From a virus, in IMG/VR virus record IMGVR_UViG_3300047558_000057, positions 1 to 37,357 of that record: a stretch of 37,357 nucleotides of DNA, one strand, 5' to 3'. The notes under the pieces are model-generated. The model made no database searches and was not told where the DNA came from. It worked only from the letters and a program-made list of their open reading frames with translations. Positions 28,680 through 36,326 of the stretch are shown in pieces; positions within the stretch are counted from its first letter, which is position 1; each line of letters starts with the position of its first letter. The translations under genes were made by a program, and so were the position numbers.

Positions 28680-28910
28680 TTGGGAAATTACGTAAAAAGT
28701 ACAGACTTTGCAGCTAAGGATTCGTTATCGACAGGTAACCCTGCAAAGCTAGTCAAAGGTGCTGAGATCGGTACTGAGTTTGATGCTATTGAAGCTGCTG
28801 TTAACTCTAAGGCTGACTTGAATGGCCCTGCTTTGACAGGTACAGCTACAGCAGTTAACTTAACTGTATCAGGTACATTTTCAGCTACTGTCGATGGCGG
28901 AGCCTATTAA
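28680..28910 (+). CDS. Fibre-like structural protein with TTG start
   Basis: The protein has 76 residues; the N-terminus 'GNYVKSTDFAAKDSLSTGNP' with 'LVKGAEIGTEFDAIEAAV' is the usual anchor sequence of phage tail-fibre proteins, where it normally starts with ATG. Here TTG at 28680 has an AGGAG site 7 bases upstream inside the HNH gene. It ends '...FSATVDGGAY', like the fibre at 22152 ('...SINGGTY'). It is probably a short fibre base or a trimmed fibre. Confidence 0.78.
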   Translation: MGNYVKSTDFAAKDSLSTGNPAKLVKGAEIGTEFDAIEAAVNSKADLNGPALTGTATAVNLTVSGTFSATVDGGAY

Positions 28911-29214
28911 GTCAGTAAAGACTCCTGTAGTTCTAAGACAAGATTATGTTATGTACTTAGAACTGTGGGATGGTAGTCTCTGGTTTCATACTGATATTCA
29001 TAAGTGGACAGCAGAGACAAAGAAGCAATATAAACTGGATTTAGAGAAGCTTGAGGACTTAGTAAGTATTTCTCTGATAGCCCTAATAACTGAAGATAAC
29101 TTAAAACTCAAGAAGTTCGCTGAGAGTTTCAACTGGAAAGAAGTAAAACAGATCATGTTAAACAACGGTACAACAGCTTTTATCTACGCTTCTCAGCGTA
29201 ACAAGGGAGAATAA
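28894..29214 (+). CDS. Hypothetical virion-region protein
   Basis: The protein has 106 residues: 'KTPVVLRQDYVMYLELWDGS', 'FHTDIHKWTAETKKQYKLDL' and a basic helical end. It overlaps the fibre-like gene by 17 bases. I do not recognise the family. Its place directly before the ejection-type proteins suggests a virion or assembly role, by position only. Confidence 0.7.
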   Translation: MAEPIKSVKTPVVLRQDYVMYLELWDGSLWFHTDIHKWTAETKKQYKLDLEKLEDLVSISLIALITEDNLKLKKFAESFNWKEVKQIMLNNGTTAFIYASQRNKGE

Positions 29215-29215
29215 T

Positions 29216-30316
29216 ATGGGCGGTGCAGTAAGCGGTCTGGTAGACACAGTAGGTGACACCTTGAGCGGAGGTGCTGACCTCTATAAGCAAATTCAACAGC
29301 CTATTTTTAATAATGCTGGTCTTATTGGAACAGGTGTTGGTGCTGCTTTCGGTCAACCTGCTTTAGGTGCTGCTCTTGGTGGTGCTATCCAAGGGAAACT
29401 TGGTGAAGGTTCTAGTGGTGCTCAGCTAGTAGGCGCAGGCTTGGGCGCGTATGGTGCTCTACAGTCTGGTCAATCAGCTCAGCAGGCAGCTCAACAGCAA
29501 GCACAAGCAGGTCAATTCCGTCCTGTAGGCGTCACTACTCGCTTTGGTAGCTCTAACTTCCAAGTAGACCCCACTACTGGTCGTTTGTTGAGTGCAGGGT
29601 ATAATTTGTCCCCAGAAGCTGCTGGTTATCAGACTCAACTGTCCGGTATGACAGGTCAAGGTTTGATGCAAGGCAGTCAGCTGCAAGGTCTAGCTTCTCA
29701 GTACTTGGGTGAGTCTCCTGAGGCTGTGCGTCAGCGTTACATGACTCAGCAGTCTGCTTTGTTAGCTCCTAAACAAGAACAAACCTTAGCTGGTATCCGT
29801 AATAACTTGTTCCAAACAGGTCGTACAGGCTTAGCTACAGGTGCTACCACAGCAGGCGGCTTGGCTGCTACTAACCCTGAGATGGCTGCTTACTATAACT
29901 CTCTTGCTCAGCAACAAGCTCAGATCGCAGCAGGTGCTGATGTGGCAGCTCAAAATCAGATTAAGTTTGGTCAAGGGTTGGCTTCTGGTGCTTATGAGCC
30001 ATTCAAGGCAGGCTTTGGTGCTCTCGGTACAGTTGAACAAGCTGGACAACAAGCTCTCGGCTTAGGCTCTGAGTTAGGTGGTCAAGCATCCTCAGCAGCT
30101 CGTGCAGTTGCTCCATATCAGTATCAAGCAGCAGCGTATAATCCTACAGCTAATTTGCTTGCTAATCCACAGTTGCAAGGTGCTTTAGGTCAAGGCATTG
30201 CTGGACTTTTTGGTAATACTTCTGTACCATCTTGGACTACAGGTTCAGATGTAATTCCTGCATCTACATTCTCAGGCTCAGGTGATGCCTCGTGGATGTC
30301 TGATTACTGGATGTAA
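29216..30316 (+). CDS. Internal virion (ejection) protein A
   Basis: The protein has 366 residues. The N-terminus is Gly/Ala-rich with membrane-active looking segments ('GVGAAFGQPALGAALGGAIQG'-type). A Gln/Ala-rich middle ('SAQQAAQQQAQAGQFRPVG') and 'AAYYNSLAQQQAQIAAG' follow. Such composition and the order before two further Gln/Ala-rich proteins match the ejection proteins of short-tailed phages, which leave the virion to form a channel through the cell envelope. The ribosome site is AAGGGAGAA. Confidence 0.7.
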   Translation: MGGAVSGLVDTVGDTLSGGADLYKQIQQPIFNNAGLIGTGVGAAFGQPALGAALGGAIQGKLGEGSSGAQLVGAGLGAYGALQSGQSAQQAAQQQAQAGQFRPVGVTTRFGSSNFQVDPTTGRLLSAGYNLSPEAAGYQTQLSGMTGQGLMQGSQLQGLASQYLGESPEAVRQRYMTQQSALLAPKQEQTLAGIRNNLFQTGRTGLATGATTAGGLAATNPEMAAYYNSLAQQQAQIAAGADVAAQNQIKFGQGLASGAYEPFKAGFGALGTVEQAGQQALGLGSELGGQASSAARAVAPYQYQAAAYNPTANLLANPQLQGALGQGIAGLFGNTSVPSWTTGSDVIPASTFSGSGDASWMSDYWM

Positions 30317-30336
30317 GTTTAAAAGGAATAAAGACA

Positions 30337-31476
30337 ATGGCTACAGATTCTATTATGGGGTTATTTCAGACTCCTGAACAATACCAACTAGCTCAGCAGC
30401 AAGCTCAAATGGAGCAAGCTCGTCAGTATGCTGCTCAAGACCCTATGCAACGTGCTGTAGCTTCTCAGTACTTTGCTGGTGGTCAACTAGGTCGTGCCTT
30501 GGGCGGTGAAGATCCTGCTTTGAAGCTACAATCAGCTCGTGCTGCTATCATGCGCCAAGTAGATCAAACTGATCCTCAGTCTCTTGCTCAGGCTGCTCAG
30601 GCATTGAATCAGGCAGGTGACGTACAAGGTGCTCGTGCTTTGGCTCAAGCAGCTCAAGAGGCTGCTTTTAAACAATCACAGATCACCAAGAACTTGCGTG
30701 AAGGCCGCGCGGCAGCTACTAAGTTGCAAGAAGTTGGTGTCGCTGAGGGTACTCGTGAGCCTGTGTACACATATCAGACACCACAAGGCGTTGCTCAAGT
30801 TATTTTTAAGACTGTCAACGGAGAGCAACAGATGGTTCCGTTCACTGGTGGGGTTGACCGTACCACAGCACGTACGAACGTGGGTGTTAAACTTCCTGAA
30901 GGTGAGTCTGAATTTGTTAAGCGTTTGGGTGCTAAAGATGCAGATCGTGTAGATGCAGCCATCACTACTCGTGAGACAGCTTCTTCAGCTATTAACTCTT
31001 TGAATAAACTAGCTTCATTACCAGCAGATCAGCTCATCACAGGTCAATTTGCTTCTGGTCGAGTAGGTGCTACAAACCTGCTTACAACATTAGGCTTGGC
31101 TTCTCCATCTGACGCTAACAAACTAGCTACCAGCCAGCAATATCAAAAAGTTGCAGGAGATGTTATCTTACAAACATTGGGTGGTAAACTCGGTTCAGGC
31201 TTCTCTAACGCTGATCGTGAATTTATCGCTAGTCTTGTGCCTCAGCTTGAGACTGATCCTGAAGCTCGTCGTCAACTTATTCAGTTTATGCAGAATAAGA
31301 ATCAAGACATCGTTCAAGAAACTGTACGTCTTGAGAACTATGCCCGAGCTAATAAAGGATTGTCAGGCTTCACTCCAAAGATTCCTTTATCAGTAGAACC
31401 TAGTAAAACGAACCCATATGCGGGCTTGAGTGATGCTGAACTTGCTGCTAAAATCGCTGCTGCACAACGTAAGTAA
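30337..31476 (+). CDS. Internal virion (ejection) protein B
   Basis: The protein has 379 residues: a Gln-rich helical start ('QYQLAQQQAQMEQARQYAA'), an 'AQAAQALNQAGDVQGARALA' helical repeat, a central beta part ('VYTYQTPQGVAQVIFKTVNG') and a C-terminal helical domain ('SGFSNADREFIASLVPQLET', 'RRQLIQFMQNKNQDIVQETV'). It lies between two like proteins. The ribosome site is AAAAGGAATAA. The precise role is inferred from position and composition. Confidence 0.7.
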   Translation: MATDSIMGLFQTPEQYQLAQQQAQMEQARQYAAQDPMQRAVASQYFAGGQLGRALGGEDPALKLQSARAAIMRQVDQTDPQSLAQAAQALNQAGDVQGARALAQAAQEAAFKQSQITKNLREGRAAATKLQEVGVAEGTREPVYTYQTPQGVAQVIFKTVNGEQQMVPFTGGVDRTTARTNVGVKLPEGESEFVKRLGAKDADRVDAAITTRETASSAINSLNKLASLPADQLITGQFASGRVGATNLLTTLGLASPSDANKLATSQQYQKVAGDVILQTLGGKLGSGFSNADREFIASLVPQLETDPEARRQLIQFMQNKNQDIVQETVRLENYARANKGLSGFTPKIPLSVEPSKTNPYAGLSDAELAAKIAAAQRK

Positions 31477-31487
31477 TAAGGAGTAAT

Positions 31488-33638
31488 ATGGCTGATGATT
31501 TGGCAGCTCTGTTAGAAGAGCAACAACGCCGTCAAGGTAAAGTCACAGGAGGCTATACTAGCGTCTTGGCTCAACCTGAGCAGACTACGACACTTGAAGA
31601 AACTAAGCGAGCAGTAACTGCTTTACTTAAAGGCTCTACCAAAGGTATTATTGATCTTGTCGGTGGATGGGGAAAACTGTACGATGTAATCAAAGAAAAC
31701 AAGACTCCAAGTGCCTTATCTGGTCAAGGTATTGTCAACGCTATCGCTCAAGCTGGTGGTCCTGATCTGATGAAGATTCAAGGCTACAAAGGTATGTACG
31801 ACATCGGTCAAGCAGGTGCTCCTGCGGCTGTGATGGGGGCTATGACACCTGCGGGTAGTCTTTTCTCAGGCACGACAGGTACTGCTGCACGAGCTGCTAA
31901 AGAGTTCGGCACTGCTGGTACTCTTGGTTTGTTGTCTCAGCAAATTGCTCCTGAGAGCCCTATGGCTCAGTTGACAATGCAGACGCTTCCTTATTTGGTT
32001 AAAGGCGGTATAAGCGGACTGAAAGAACGTAACAATCAAAAAGTCCTGAATACTTACAAAAATGATTTACCATCTTCTGATCTAGGTATTTTCAATGAGT
32101 ATGTTCTTAAAGGTCAAGGCTCTACTGATCCTCAGATCGCTGCTGATATTGCTCGTCTAACAAGTTCTCCTAAATATAAAGAGATGGTTGTAGCTTTGAA
32201 TGAAGGAGCTACTTCCAAAGCTCTTGAGGGGATGGCTCCTAAAGGTAGTCAACTGACTCCTGAGCAGTCTAAGACAGGTATTATCCAAGCTATTCAGAAT
32301 AAGCTTGCAGGTATTCGTGAAAGCAATGCTGATAGCTTGTTTGAAAAGGCTAAAGGCTACGGTGGCGGTAATGGCTTGGTAGATCCAACACAGACCATTG
32401 GTAAGATTGACGGCTTGATTGCTCGTTATTCAGCCCAAGCGACACCTAATGCCGAACGTGCGGTACAAGCTCTTAATTCAATTAAAGAACGTCTTACATC
32501 ACAAGCGCCTATTGACCCTACTCAAGCTGCCTTTGCTGGCGCTGCTGGCCCACTACCTACGACAACTAAGCGTACTATTGAACAAGTACAAGGTGTTTTA
32601 TCTGAATTTGGTAAGAAGGCCTCTGCTGGTGACAGCTTGATTAAAGACTTGTCTATTAGCGATGAGCGTATTATTTCTAGTGCTATCTTTGGCGGTATGA
32701 AAGATGACGTTGCTGCTGCTTTGAAAGGTGCTACAGGGGCTGATAAGTCTGCCTTGAATCTTCTCAACACAGCGCGTGATCGTGTATCTAAAGCAAGTAC
32801 AGCTTACAATGAAGCTATTGCTCAAGGCCTCCCTGCTTCACTCCATAATAAGTCTTTGGCTGAAATCTCCCCTGAAGAACTCTACACCACCTATAAGAAT
32901 TTGACCCCTGCTCAACGTGGAACTATGCGTGAATGGGTGAGCACTACAGATCAAGCTGCTCTGGATGTCTTAGATAAGCAGGTATTTACTGAGTTTGTAA
33001 ATCAAGCTAAGAAGACTAATCCACTTGGTGTTGAGACTGTGGACTTAGCTACATTGGCTAAAAACTGGCGTGATCTTGAGAAAGTTCCCGGTGCTCAGGA
33101 CTCTTTAGCTGTAGCCTTGGGATCAAACAAGACTGAGTTTGGTCAGCGTATGAAAGATGCTGAGTTGTTCACTCGAAAGATGTCAGTAACTCAGGGAACT
33201 ACAGATCAGGCTTTTACTCCTGCTCAAGTTCGTGAGACACAGGCTGCTATTGGTGGTGTTGCTGGCTATGGCCCTGCCAAGATTGGTCAACTTGCTATGG
33301 ACACTTTGAACACATTGACGAATAATGGTTTGTCTGAAGATCAACTGATGAAAGTCTTATTGACTGATTCAGGTAAGAGTTTCTTACAGAACGCTGCTTT
33401 GTCTCCTCGTTCAGAGAAAGCCTTGGCTGATTTAATGACAGTTGAGCAAACTCCAGTGGAGGCTCTTGGTAAGTGGGCTGTAGGCGCTACAGCTCGTTTA
33501 GGTCCTCGTATTGGGGCTGCTGAACAACCTTCTATGGCTCCAGAAGCTCAACCAACACAACAACAGGCAGCTCCTCAGCAAGAAGATCTACAACTTCTCC
33601 TTGAAGAGCAAGCACGTAGACAGCAACAAGGGCAGTAA
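31488..33638 (+). CDS. Large internal virion (ejection) protein C
   Basis: The protein has 716 residues, mainly helical and Ala/Gln/Leu-rich. The first 15 ('DDLAALLEEQQRRQG') and the last 17 ('EDLQLLLEEQARRQQQGQ') carry the same short motif. The rest has helical domains, with 'AAVMGAMTPAGSLFSGTTG' a possible membrane-active stretch. It matches the largest of the ejection proteins in size and order, but no transglycosylase motif was seen. The ribosome site is AAGGAG. It ends directly on the next ATG (TAATG). Confidence 0.7.
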   Translation: MADDLAALLEEQQRRQGKVTGGYTSVLAQPEQTTTLEETKRAVTALLKGSTKGIIDLVGGWGKLYDVIKENKTPSALSGQGIVNAIAQAGGPDLMKIQGYKGMYDIGQAGAPAAVMGAMTPAGSLFSGTTGTAARAAKEFGTAGTLGLLSQQIAPESPMAQLTMQTLPYLVKGGISGLKERNNQKVLNTYKNDLPSSDLGIFNEYVLKGQGSTDPQIAADIARLTSSPKYKEMVVALNEGATSKALEGMAPKGSQLTPEQSKTGIIQAIQNKLAGIRESNADSLFEKAKGYGGGNGLVDPTQTIGKIDGLIARYSAQATPNAERAVQALNSIKERLTSQAPIDPTQAAFAGAAGPLPTTTKRTIEQVQGVLSEFGKKASAGDSLIKDLSISDERIISSAIFGGMKDDVAAALKGATGADKSALNLLNTARDRVSKASTAYNEAIAQGLPASLHNKSLAEISPEELYTTYKNLTPAQRGTMREWVSTTDQAALDVLDKQVFTEFVNQAKKTNPLGVETVDLATLAKNWRDLEKVPGAQDSLAVALGSNKTEFGQRMKDAELFTRKMSVTQGTTDQAFTPAQVRETQAAIGGVAGYGPAKIGQLAMDTLNTLTNNGLSEDQLMKVLLTDSGKSFLQNAALSPRSEKALADLMTVEQTPVEALGKWAVGATARLGPRIGAAEQPSMAPEAQPTQQQAAPQQEDLQLLLEEQARRQQQGQ

Positions 33639-34396
33639 TGCCTCTCTTAATCCTTGCTGGTGCTCTCAAGGCTGTTGAGGCTATCCAGCAGGGATGTGAG
33701 CTATACAAAGAATATAAAGGTACTGTACTTAAAGCTAAGGCTACCTTTGATGAAGTTAAAGGTATAGCTGTAGAGGTCTCAGATGTCGGTACAGGTATTT
33801 GGGACTTCATTAAGTCTAAACTATTCCCTTCAGAATCTGCGGAGATTAAACCCGATAATCGACGCACAAGTGCTGACCGCATAGAGACTGAACAGAAGGT
33901 TACAGAAAGTGCAACTAAGCGAGTAGTTCCTCAAGAGTACGATGAGCAGATCATCAAAGCTGAGCTAATTAAGAACCTTAAGGTGTTCTTTAAAGCAATG
34001 ATAGCTATCCAGAAGAAGATAGCACAGCAGCAAGAACGTATTGACCATGAAGTGATAGAGCCTGATGAGTTACTAGATGTCTCATTGGACTTAGTGGTAG
34101 CTAAGAAAGAGATGGAAAAGGCTCAGAAGGAAATTAGAGAGACTATGGTCTATCAGAGTCCTCCTGAGCTAGGTGCTTTATACACCGATGTAGTTAATAT
34201 GTTTGGTATCGTACAAGAGAAACAAGAAGCTACACATTTATTAAATACTAGAAAGAGGAAAGATGAGTGGCTACGCAGAAACAGAATTCTTTCCAAAGTA
34301 AGACAACGAATAGCATGGGTCGTAGTAATGGCTCTAATAGTACTGGAAACATGGGGACTAATAGCAGCGATTCTTCTAGCGAGACAGCCTACATAA
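33638..34396 (+). CDS. Coiled-coil protein with C-terminal membrane anchor
   Basis: The protein has 252 residues. A charged helical body (about 20-215, heptad-like with 'QQQERIDHEVIEPDELLDV' and 'KKEMEKAQKEIRETM') is followed by 'RIAWVVVMALIVLETWGLIA', one membrane span at the extreme C-terminus. A tail-anchored coiled coil before holin and endolysin genes could be a spanin-like or virion protein; no signal peptide or lipobox was seen. A gene in another frame begins inside it at 34267. Confidence 0.7.
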   Translation: MPLLILAGALKAVEAIQQGCELYKEYKGTVLKAKATFDEVKGIAVEVSDVGTGIWDFIKSKLFPSESAEIKPDNRRTSADRIETEQKVTESATKRVVPQEYDEQIIKAELIKNLKVFFKAMIAIQKKIAQQQERIDHEVIEPDELLDVSLDLVVAKKEMEKAQKEIRETMVYQSPPELGALYTDVVNMFGIVQEKQEATHLLNTRKRKDEWLRRNRILSKVRQRIAWVVVMALIVLETWGLIAAILLARQPT

Positions 34397-34503
34397 GCTT
34401 TCTTGTATTACTGACTCTATTGTTCTTCCTTATCTTACCTTTTGAACTCTATCTATATATTATCGTAAAGGACGCTGTAGAGGCGTGTAAAGCATCAAGA
34501 TGA
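34267..34503 (+). CDS. Overlapping small membrane protein
   Basis: The protein has 78 residues from GTG 34267 with the strong site AGAGGAAAGATGA; the ATG at 34315 is an alternative. A Ser/Asn-rich polar half precedes one long hydrophobic span ('YISFLVLLTLLFFLILPFEL') and a short 'KDAVEACKASR' end. The first 130 bases lie within the preceding gene in another frame. The last 104 bases are unique, and the stop overlaps the next ATG as ATGA. The nested layout resembles lysis modules, but there is no lipobox to call it Rz1. Confidence 0.65.
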   Translation: MATQKQNSFQSKTTNSMGRSNGSNSTGNMGTNSSDSSSETAYISFLVLLTLLFFLILPFELYLYIIVKDAVEACKASR

Positions 34504-34955
34504 ATGAACTAATGAATATGCTCAAAGGAGCTGCACCTGCTCTGGCTACTGCTGTGATGGGGCCTATGGGCGGAATGGCTATGAATGCTATCGCTTCTAA
34601 GCTTGGTGTTGAGGCTACACCTAGTGCAGTTACTCAAGCTCTTAAAGACAATCCTGAGTTGGCTGCTAAGCTTAAGGAGATTGATTGTAAAGAGTATGAA
34701 ATTGAACAAACAAACCTGACGGAGCGTATGAAGGCTGATATGGCCTCTGACTCTTGGTTGTCTAAGAACATCCGTCCTATGGTTCTTATCTTCTTGTTGG
34801 TTGCTTACAGTGGCTTCGCTATTGCATCAATCTTCAACTATGAGACTCGTGGGGCTTATGTGGAGCTGTTGGGCCAGTGGGGTATGTTGGTTATGTCCTT
34901 CTACTTTGGTGGTCGAACAATGGAAAAACTAGCTGATAAGGTAGCTAAGAAATGA
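34500..34955 (+). CDS. Holin of the 3-TM/GTA type
   Basis: The protein has 151 residues. 'LKGAAPALATAVMGPMGGMA' gives a hydrophobic N-terminal helix. The signature 'SWLSKNIRPMVLIFLLVAYS' and 'LLGQWGMLVMSFYFGGRTME' forms two further spans and matches the 3-TM holin family first seen in gene transfer agents. It lies upstream of the endolysin in the same operon. It overlaps both neighbours by 4 bases (ATGA). Confidence 0.85.
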   Translation: MNELMNMLKGAAPALATAVMGPMGGMAMNAIASKLGVEATPSAVTQALKDNPELAAKLKEIDCKEYEIEQTNLTERMKADMASDSWLSKNIRPMVLIFLLVAYSGFAIASIFNYETRGAYVELLGQWGMLVMSFYFGGRTMEKLADKVAKK

Positions 34956-35263
34956 AAGAATTGTTAACACTTTGGTTGACTAAGCCGGTAGTTAAACCTA
35001 CTGTTGAAGAGGTTGAAGTCCAAGTATGGGCTTTTGTAGTTAAAGCTATCACTGTAATGGTACTAGGTATTGCCTTTGGTGTTCTGTATTCAGTTGCTTT
35101 TGTTCCTGAAGAAGAAGTATTAGCCCCTATTGATGCTGTTTTCTTGGAGATCTTGAAAGCTATTGCATTCATGGGCGTAGGCACTATGGGTGGCATCTCA
35201 GGTCGTAAAGCATCAACCGCTATCGCACAAGCTATCGTAGGAGAAGACAATGAACCTAAGTGA
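34952..35263 (+). CDS. Small two-span membrane protein, lysis module
   Basis: The protein has 103 residues with two hydrophobic segments ('VWAFVVKAITVMVLGIAFGV' and 'LEILKAIAFMGVGTMGGISG') joined by an acidic loop. It sits between the holin and the endolysin and overlaps each (4 and 14 bases). It may be an antiholin or second holin; this rests on topology and location. Confidence 0.7.
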   Translation: MKELLTLWLTKPVVKPTVEEVEVQVWAFVVKAITVMVLGIAFGVLYSVAFVPEEEVLAPIDAVFLEILKAIAFMGVGTMGGISGRKASTAIAQAIVGEDNEPK

Positions 35264-35702
35264 ACACTTTACTCTTGAAGAGGCTACCTACAGCGAAACT
35301 GCTGTACGTAATGGCATTGACAATCAGCCTTCTACACTCCAGTTGGAGAACATGAAGATTGCAGCACAGAAGCTTGAACAACTACGTGCTGTTACTGGCC
35401 CTCTGAAGATCAACTCTTGGTTGCGTCTACCAGCCGTTAACGTGGCTGTTGGAGGCTCTAAAGTGTCTTCTCACATGGATGGCTGGGCTATCGACGTATC
35501 TAGCTCTAAACTGACTCCTCTGCAACTCTGCCAAGAAGTACAGAAAGCAGGCATCAAGTTCGATCAGATGATCCATGAGTTTGGTCGTTGGATGCACATC
35601 AGCTTTGCACCTGAGATGAGACAACAAGAGCTAACTATCTTCCGTCCTGAGAACAAGTATAAAACTGGTATCTTGACTGAAGAACAGTATCATAAGGCGT
35701 AA
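35250..35702 (+). CDS. Endolysin, peptidase M15 family
   Basis: The protein has 150 residues. 'EHFTLEEATYSETAVRNGID', 'INSWLRLPAVNVAVGGS', 'SSHMDGWAIDVSS' (SxHxxGxAxD zinc motif) and 'RWMHISF' (W-x-H ligand) define the M15 D-Ala-D-Ala peptidase/endolysin fold. It would cut peptidoglycan cross-links at lysis. There is no signal peptide, so export depends on the holin. It is the last rightward gene and is followed by terminator hairpins. Confidence 0.93.
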   Translation: MNLSEHFTLEEATYSETAVRNGIDNQPSTLQLENMKIAAQKLEQLRAVTGPLKINSWLRLPAVNVAVGGSKVSSHMDGWAIDVSSSKLTPLQLCQEVQKAGIKFDQMIHEFGRWMHISFAPEMRQQELTIFRPENKYKTGILTEEQYHKA

Positions 35703-35722
35703 GCCTGTATAAAGCATAATAA

Positions 35723-35742
35723 ATGTATCTTAAATGATACAT
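35723..35742. promoter_or_regulatory. First of two tandem hairpins between converging arms
   Basis: ATGTATC (35723-35729) and GATACAT (35736-35742) pair around TTAAAT. ATGTATCTTAAA (35723-35734) can instead pair with TTTAAGATACAT (35761-35772), which belongs to the terminator's right side, so the two structures exclude each other. Confidence 0.55.
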
Positions 35743-35782
35743 AAAGCCTCTAATGTACGTTTTAAGATACATTAGAGGCTTT
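35743..35782. terminator. Bidirectional Rho-independent terminator
   Basis: AAAGCCTCTAATGTA (35743-35757) and TACATTAGAGGCTTT (35768-35782) form a perfect 15-bp stem with a 10-base loop, followed by TCTGTTTC on the plus strand. On the minus strand the stem is followed by ATGTATCATTTAAG, less T-rich. It stops the structural operon after the endolysin gene and probably shields it from leftward transcription. Confidence 0.85.
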
Positions 35783-35795
35783 TCTGTTTCTACGG

Positions 35796-35948
35796 TTAGA
35801 TAAATAGTAGAGAGATTGTGAAGAATCCTAAGTGGATCATGACACAGCTACAGAACTGATATACATCCTCATCAGTTTCTACCACTGCTTCATCACTGTG
35901 TTGTATTCCTACAACAAAGCCTCCTGCGAATGAGAAGTCAATTATCAT
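35796..35948 (-). CDS. Short membrane-associated protein, last leftward gene
   Basis: Hand translation from ATG 35948 gives 50 residues: 'MIIDFSFAGGFVVGIQHSDE', 'AVVETDEDVYQFCSCVMIHL' and 'GFFTISLLFI'. The hydrophobic C-terminus is one possible membrane span. It overlaps the previous gene by 11 bases. I recall similar 50-residue proteins with 'F-A-G-G-F-x-x-G-I-Q-H' in other phages, without known function. It fills what would otherwise be a gap before the terminator. Confidence 0.7.
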   Translation of the reverse strand: MIIDFSFAGGFVVGIQHSDEAVVETDEDVYQFCSCVMIHLGFFTISLLFI

Positions 35949-36132
35949 TCTTTTTACCTTCCCAAGTTATCCGAGGACGGGAGTAAAGAGCATACCCGTT
36001 ACACCCTTCCTTTTTAAGGAACGTGTTCAACATTGATTCCATGTTTGGCAATATGATTCCAACATCTCTTTTTAAAAAAGCAACATCAACTTCAATAATC
36101 ATTTTTCCTTGTTGAATTTCACTGTTTACCAT
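35938..36132 (-). CDS. Hypothetical small protein
   Basis: The protein has 64 residues: 'EIQQGKMIIEVDVAFLKRDV' and 'EGCNGYALYSRPRITWEGKK', soluble and basic at the end. Its ATG overlaps the glutaredoxin stop (ATGGTAA), so the two are translationally linked. No family is recognised. Confidence 0.65.
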   Translation of the reverse strand: MVNSEIQQGKMIIEVDVAFLKRDVGIILPNMESMLNTFLKKEGCNGYALYSRPRITWEGKKNDN

Positions 36133-36317
36133 GTTTCATCCTTTGAGTAGATCATGTAAGGTACTGAACGCACAGTAGGGAATTTCTCCTTAAAGGCTTC
36201 AATGGTCATATCCTTGCCTAAAACAATCTCGACATATTCAACACCTTCAGACTTTAGCTTAGTCTTCAATGTGTCGCATCCGGGACAGTTAGGCTTAGAG
36301 TATACGATTGTCTTCAT
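36126..36317 (-). CDS. Glutaredoxin-like protein
   Basis: The protein has 63 residues, short for a glutaredoxin. 'IVYSKPNCPGCDTLKTKLKS' has the CxxC redox centre (CPGC) near residue 11, and 'RSVPYMIYS' has the cis-proline loop. It is the natural electron donor for the class II RNR encoded just upstream (10-base gap). The C-terminus lacks part of the usual helix, so it is a trimmed phage version. The ribosome site is GAGGAAACT. Confidence 0.9.
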   Translation of the reverse strand: MKTIVYSKPNCPGCDTLKTKLKSEGVEYVEIVLGKDMTIEAFKEKFPTVRSVPYMIYSKDETW

Positions 36318-36326
36318 AGTTTCCTC

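Noticed and set aside
34262-34300. 12-codon ORF starting ATG AGT GGC beside the GTG of the nested gene
   Set aside because: It is too short, ends without coupling to another gene, and the same ribosome site fits the GTG gene, which has a coherent membrane span.
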